Assembly (NCBI RefSeq): GCF_000725485.1
Contig: NZ_JOAG01000090.1
Span: 1-9,562, forward strand
Source of the DNA: Nonomuraea candida
Lineage (GTDB): Bacteria; Actinomycetota; Actinomycetes; Streptosporangiales; Streptosporangiaceae
Direction: 5' to 3'
Length of the DNA stretch: 9,562 nt
Shown here: positions 6,574 through 9,562 of the stretch, in pieces
How positions within the stretch are numbered: the stretch's first letter is position 1
How the letters are laid out: each line of letters starts with the position of its first letter
The notes under the pieces: model-generated
Told to the model about the DNA's origin: nothing
Databases searched by the model: none
What the model saw: the letters and a program-made list of their open reading frames with translations, nothing else
Made by a program: the position numbers and the translations under genes

Positions 6574-7845
6574 TCAGGTCCCGATGGCGGTCTTGATGTT
6601 GGCCAGCGCCGTCTCCCACGCCTTGGCCGGGTCGCCCTTGCCCTGCTCGACGTTGGTGATCACATCGAGGAACTCCTGGCCGATGGCGGAGCTGTCGGGG
6701 CCGATGAGGAACGGCTTGAGCCCGAGCAGCGAGCTGGTGTAGATCTTCCCGACGGGCGCGTCGGAGAAGAAGGGGTCCTTCAGCCCGGTCAGCTTCGGGT
6801 CCTGGTAGACCGACGGGGTGGTGGGCAGCGCGCCGGAGTCGACGAAGTGGTCGAGCTGGCCCTGCGGCGACTGGGTCTTGGCGATGTAGTCCCAGGCGGC
6901 CTTGGGGTTCGCCGCGCCCTTGGGGATGGCCAGGTAGCTGCCGCCCCAGTTGCCGGCGCCGCCCGGGATGGTGGCGATGTCCCACTTGCCCTTGGTGTCG
7001 GGGGCGTTGTCGCGGATGGCGCCGAGCATCCAGGACGGGGCGGAGACGACCGCGAAGTCGCCCTTGCCCATGGCCGCGCTCCAGCCTTGGGAGAACGAGC
7101 TCTGCTTGGCGGTGATCCCGGCCCGCGCCGTCTTGATCGACAGGTCGAACGCGGTCTTGACCTGGGGGCTGGTGGCGTAGACGGCGTTGCCCGCGGGGTC
7201 GTAGTACTTCTGCGGCCCCTGGTTGACGGCCTGGAAGAAGACGCTGGTGGCGGCGTTGTCGAGGAACGCCTTGCCGGTGGCGGCGGTGTACTTCCTGCCG
7301 GTCTCGATGAAGGCGTCCCAGGTCGGCCAGAGCCTGGCGACCTCGTCGCGGCCGGTGGGCAGGCCGGCGGCCTCGAACAGGTCGGTCCGGTAGGCCACGG
7401 CCATGCCGCCGACGTCGGTCGGGATGCCGATGATCTCGCCGCCCGGGGCCGTGGACTGGCTGATCACCCAGTCGAGGTAGTCGCCCTTGAGCTTGTCGGC
7501 GCCGTACTGGCGCAGGTCCTGGAAGTTCTGCGGCTGCTGGACGAACTTCGGCAGGTCGTCACCCTGGATGAGCACCAGGTCGGGCACCTTGCCGCCGGCC
7601 AGCGCGGTGGTGAGCGCCTGCGCGGTCTCCCCCGAGGTGCCCACCTCGGTGAGCTTCACCTGCGTGCCGGGGTTGGCCTTCTGGTAGTCCTCGACGGACT
7701 TCTTCTGGTTGATGCCGGTGAACGACCAGAACGCGAACGACGAGCCGCCGCCCGGGGGCTGCGCGGGCCCGCCGCCCGAGCAGGCGGCGGCGGTCAGGGC
7801 GAGCGTGGCGGCGAGCACGATCGGGGTGGCGGTGCGGAGCTTCAC
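6574..7845 (-). CDS. Extracellular sugar-binding lipoprotein of CUT1 ABC transporter
   Basis: The 423-residue protein starts at GTG 7845 with the Sec lipoprotein signal MKLRTATPIVLAATLALTAAAC. Acylated Cys22 sits in a relaxed lipobox (AAAC) followed by a flexible Gly/Pro/Ser linker. A purine-rich AGGAAGAG lies about 8-11 nt upstream, a rather long spacing. The mature part is a family-1 extracellular solute-binding protein: FAFWSFTGINQKKSVEDYQKANPG at the N-terminus, GGKVPDLVLIQGDDLPKFV, GIPTDVGGMAVAYRTDLFEAAGLP, and a GNWGGSYLAIPKGAANPKAAWDYIAKT segment in the C-lobe. Such proteins bind oligosaccharides outside the membrane and deliver them to the permeases. The neighbouring GH62 and GH43 genes suggest a xylo- or arabino-oligosaccharide, but the ligand cannot be read from sequence. 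It is the first gene of the three-gene operon, divergent from the LacI regulator. Confidence 0.92.
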   Translation of the reverse strand: MKLRTATPIVLAATLALTAAACSGGGPAQPPGGGSSFAFWSFTGINQKKSVEDYQKANPGTQVKLTEVGTSGETAQALTTALAGGKVPDLVLIQGDDLPKFVQQPQNFQDLRQYGADKLKGDYLDWVISQSTAPGGEIIGIPTDVGGMAVAYRTDLFEAAGLPTGRDEVARLWPTWDAFIETGRKYTAATGKAFLDNAATSVFFQAVNQGPQKYYDPAGNAVYATSPQVKTAFDLSIKTARAGITAKQSSFSQGWSAAMGKGDFAVVSAPSWMLGAIRDNAPDTKGKWDIATIPGGAGNWGGSYLAIPKGAANPKAAWDYIAKTQSPQGQLDHFVDSGALPTTPSVYQDPKLTGLKDPFFSDAPVGKIYTSSLLGLKPFLIGPDSSAIGQEFLDVITNVEQGKGDPAKAWETALANIKTAIGT

Positions 7846-7925
7846 AGGTGATCTCTTCCTGAGCCATGCGGCCCATGGACGGGGGGTTCATGGCTGCGCT
7901 CCTGGGGAAGACAACACGCAGCTCA

Positions 7926-7934
7926 GAAAGTTTC
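7926..7934. promoter_or_regulatory. GAAAGTTTC palindrome in the ABC operon leader
   Basis: A 9-bp perfect inverted repeat, GAAA-G-TTTC, lies in the 5' leader of the ABC operon, about 20-30 bp downstream of its predicted start. GAAA-N-TTTC palindromes have been described upstream of xylan-utilisation genes in streptomycetes (from memory). It is short, so it may be chance. Confidence 0.35.
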
Positions 7935-7949
7935 GGAACATCTCACGAT

Positions 7950-7958
7950 TGTTAATGC
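7950..7958 (+). promoter_or_regulatory. Degenerate half-operator at the ABC operon start
   Basis: TGTTAATGC matches the left half and centre of the shared operator (TGTTAACGC) at 8 of 9 bases. The right half (TAACA) is missing. It lies at the predicted transcription start of the minus-strand ABC operon, where a repressor would act. It is weak evidence that the same LacI protein also controls the transporter. Confidence 0.35.
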
Positions 7959-7961
7959 GGG

Positions 7962-7991
7962 ACCATACGGGCGGATTCCAAAATTCGTCAA
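7962..7991 (-). promoter_or_regulatory. Candidate sigma70-type promoter of the ABC operon
   Basis: On the minus strand TTGACG (7991-7986) and TATGGT (7967-7962) are separated by 18 bp, so transcription would start near 7955, leaving a leader of about 110 bp before the GTG at 7845. The surrounding sequence is more AT-rich than average. Confidence 0.5.
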
Positions 7992-8134
7992 GAACCCTGT
8001 CGGCATCCGCACCGCCCGGCGCCGTACCGGCAAGCGGCGCGACCCCGCGCGAGCTGGGCTGCCGAGGGAAACCCCGGCCTCGTCGCCGGCCGAGGAGCGC
8101 TCCGAAAATTACCGGTCTTTCCCCGAAACAATCC

Positions 8135-8164
8135 TTGACAGCTCTCCGCGCGGCGACCTAACGT
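8135..8164 (+). promoter_or_regulatory. Candidate sigma70-type promoter of the LacI gene
   Basis: A perfect TTGACA at 8135-8140 is followed after 18 bp by TAACGT at 8159-8164, predicting a start near 8171 and a leader of about 120 bp. The shared operator at 8199-8215 would then lie just downstream of the start, a roadblock position suited to autorepression. The rest of 7846-8289 (about 7992-8134 and 8216-8280) holds nothing I recognise. Confidence 0.6.
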
Positions 8165-8198
8165 TTCGCCCACCACGGCGGTGAGATCGCAGTGGCGA

Positions 8199-8215
8199 TG
8201 TTAACGCTAACAACC
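8199..8215 (+). promoter_or_regulatory. LacI-type operator upstream of the LacI gene
   Basis: TGTTAACGCTAACAACC is identical over 17 bp to the minus-strand site before GH43 (4666-4682). The 14-bp core is a near-perfect palindrome centred on CG. It lies 75 bp before the regulator's ATG and downstream of its candidate promoter. It probably mediates autoregulation. Confidence 0.75.
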
Positions 8216-8289
8216 GTGTGGTCCCGCGGAGCTCCCTCCCGCGCGGAGTGATCCACGCTGCTCGCAGCCCGTCAACGGAAGGGGGAGGA

Positions 8290-9327
8290 ATGGGGCCATC
8301 CGTCGAGCGCCACCTGCCGGTCATGGCGGACGTGGCCAGGCTCGCGGGCGTGTCGCACCAGACCGTCTCGCGCGTGCTCAACGAGCATCCCAGGGTCCGG
8401 GAGGAGACGCGGGCGCGGGTCCTGCGGGCCATCGACATGCTCGGCTACCGCCGCAACCTGACGGCGCGGGCGCTGGTCACCCGGCGCTCGCACCGGCTGG
8501 GGGTGGTCAGCTTCGACACCATCCTGTACGGCCCGGCCAGCACGGTCTACGGCATCGAACGGGCCGCCAGGGCGGCCGGCTACTTCGTCAGCATCATGAG
8601 CCTGCGCACCATCGACCGGGCCGGCGTCAACGAGGCCATCGGCCACCTGGCCGAGCAGGGCGTGGACGGCGTGGTCGTGGTGGCCCCGCAGCGCGCCGCG
8701 GCCCAGGCCCTGGCCGACCTGCCGGCGGGGCTGCCGGCGGTGGCGGTCGAGGGCCGGCACGAGGGCGACGTGTCGGTGGTCAGCGTGGACCAGGCCGAGG
8801 GCGCCAGGCAGGCGACCGCCCACCTGCTCGGCCTCGGCCACCGGACCGTGTGGCACGTCGGCGGGCCGGACGACTGGCTGGAGGCCGAAGGGCGGCGCGA
8901 GGGCTGGCACGCCGCGCTGTCGGCCGCGGGCCGGGCGATCCCCGAGGCGCTGCCGGGCGACTGGACCCCCAGGTCCGGGTACGCGGCCGGCAAGGTCCTG
9001 GCGGGCCGGGTCGCCGAGGTCACCGCGGTGTTCGTGGCCAACGACCAGATGGCGCTCGGCCTGCTGCGGGCGTTCTCGGAGGCCGGCGTCCAGGTGCCGG
9101 AGCAGGTGAGCGTGGTGGGGTTCGACGACATCCCGGAGGCGGCATACTTCACCCCCGCGCTGACCACGGTCCGGCAGGACTTCGGCGAGGTCGGCCGGCT
9201 CAGCATCGGCCTGCTGCTCAAGCAGATCGAGTCGGCCGGGCCGTGCGGCCACGAGCGGCTGGTCGTGGCTCCCCGGCTGGTCGCCAGGGACAGCACCGGC
9301 AGGGCGCGCACCCGCGCGCCGCACTGA
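8290..9327 (+). CDS. LacI-family transcriptional repressor
   Basis: The 345-residue regulator starts at ATG 8290, directly after the purine-rich GGAAGGGGGAGGA. The frame is open from a GTG at 8218, but that extension has no ribosome site; ATG 8323 lies just before the HTH and also lacks one. The N-terminal LacI helix-turn-helix is MADVARLAGVSHQTVSRVLN (12-31), followed by GYRRNLTARALVTRRS (52-67) with the hinge helix that enters the minor groove at a central CG. The type-1 periplasmic-binding-like effector domain spans ~70-335, with family signatures AVFVANDQMALGLLRA (246-261) and SVVGFDDIPEAAYFTPALTTVRQD (274-297). The protein binds DNA as a dimer and is released by a sugar ligand, probably a xylan- or arabinan-derived saccharide here (inferred). 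The palindrome upstream of this gene and GH43 is its likely operator. A YtfQ-like binding protein follows after 48 bp, possibly co-transcribed. Confidence 0.94.
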   Translation: MGPSVERHLPVMADVARLAGVSHQTVSRVLNEHPRVREETRARVLRAIDMLGYRRNLTARALVTRRSHRLGVVSFDTILYGPASTVYGIERAARAAGYFVSIMSLRTIDRAGVNEAIGHLAEQGVDGVVVVAPQRAAAQALADLPAGLPAVAVEGRHEGDVSVVSVDQAEGARQATAHLLGLGHRTVWHVGGPDDWLEAEGRREGWHAALSAAGRAIPEALPGDWTPRSGYAAGKVLAGRVAEVTAVFVANDQMALGLLRAFSEAGVQVPEQVSVVGFDDIPEAAYFTPALTTVRQDFGEVGRLSIGLLLKQIESAGPCGHERLVVAPRLVARDSTGRARTRAPH

Positions 9328-9375
9328 TCGATTCACCACTGACTGGACACACCCAGCGGGACGAGGAAGGTTGTC

Positions 9376-9562
9376 ATGTCGAAGAGGATGTCGGCGCTCA
9401 CCCTGATCGTGGCCGGGGCGTTGCTGCTCACGGGCTGCGGCGGCGGGGAGACGAGTGCGAGCGGCGGCGGCGGTTCGGGCGACGCGATCACCATGGGATT
9501 CTCCCAGGTGGGCGCGGAGAGCGGCTGGCGCACGGCGAACACCAAGTCGGTGCAGGACTCGG
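9376..9562 (+). CDS. YtfQ-like sugar-binding lipoprotein of a CUT2 ABC transporter, N-terminal part (runs off window)
   Basis: Only the first 62 codons are in the window. The ATG at 9376 is preceded by AGGAAGG with 5-nt spacing. The N-terminus MSKRMSALTLIVAGALLLTGC is a lipoprotein signal with a good lipobox (LTGC, acylated Cys21), followed by a Gly/Ser linker. The mature protein opens with ITMGFSQVGAESGWRTANTKSVQDS. This closely matches the conserved start of the galactofuranose-binding protein YtfQ (GFSQxGAESGWRTAxTxSV) and related furanose/pentose-binding proteins of the type-1 periplasmic fold. It probably binds a monosaccharide, perhaps a furanose such as arabinose released by the neighbouring enzymes (inference). 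It lies 48 bp after the LacI gene on the same strand; that gap holds only the ribosome site. CUT2 ATPase and permease genes are expected just beyond the window. Confidence 0.85.
   Translation, partial: MSKRMSALTLIVAGALLLTGCGGGETSASGGGGSGDAITMGFSQVGAESGWRTANTKSVQDS

Noticed and set aside
1..9562. CRISPR arrays, tRNA or rRNA genes, or a phage or defence system
   Set aside because: No regularly spaced repeats, no cloverleaf-like or rRNA-like sequence and no defence-type protein were seen. All substantial open regions are explained by sugar-utilisation genes or the IS110 element.

Overview
The window is very GC-rich with strongly G/C-ended codons. Its genes are typical of a saprophytic actinomycete: large secreted glycoside hydrolases, sugar ABC operons lacking their own ATPase, and LacI-family repressors. 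A Streptosporangiales- or Streptomyces-type genome is a reasonable guess, but no phylogenetic marker is present. The content reads as a plant cell-wall hemicellulose (arabinoxylan) utilisation locus interrupted by one insertion sequence.

Layout. (1) At 3-1016 (+) is the 3' end of a secreted GH62 alpha-L-arabinofuranosidase, preceded by the last part of a ricin-type lectin (CBM13) module. A 17-bp tandem duplication spans its stop codon and a strong GC hairpin terminator follows. (2) About 1085-2369 is an IS110-family element carrying a full-length DEDD transposase on the minus strand (GTG start at 2219). The noncoding stretch upstream of it can fold into a stem / internal loop / stem-loop at 2277-2328, as expected of an IS110 bridge RNA. 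(3) At 2484-4634 (-) is a secreted multidomain GH43 beta-xylosidase/arabinofuranosidase. (4) The 163-bp gap 4635-4797 holds an operator palindrome and a cluster of overlapping inverted repeats. (5) At 4798-7845 (-) is a tightly coupled three-gene CUT1-type sugar ABC transporter operon: lipoprotein binding protein, MalF-type permease, MalG-type permease. (6) The 444-bp divergent intergenic region 7846-8289 holds candidate promoters in both directions and operator-like sites. (7) At 8290-9327 (+) is a LacI-family repressor. (8) From 9376 (+) to the window end is the start of a second sugar-binding lipoprotein, of the YtfQ (CUT2, furanose-type) family.

How it fits together. GH62 removes arabinofuranosyl side chains from arabinoxylan. 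GH43 would hydrolyse the resulting xylo- or arabino-oligosaccharides. The CUT1 transporter, presumably energised by a shared MsiK-type ATPase encoded elsewhere, would import oligosaccharides, and the YtfQ-like protein may bind a released pentose or furanose sugar. A 17-bp sequence containing a near-perfect palindrome (TGTTAACGCTAACA) occurs upstream of GH43 and, identically but in opposite orientation, upstream of the LacI gene. This ties the repressor to GH43 and suggests autoregulation. A degenerate copy lies at the predicted start of the ABC operon.

The most notable items are the candidate bridge RNA of the IS110 element, the shared operator, and the alternative hairpins between the transporter operon and GH43. 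I saw no tRNA, rRNA or CRISPR array, and no clearly novel defence or biosynthetic system.
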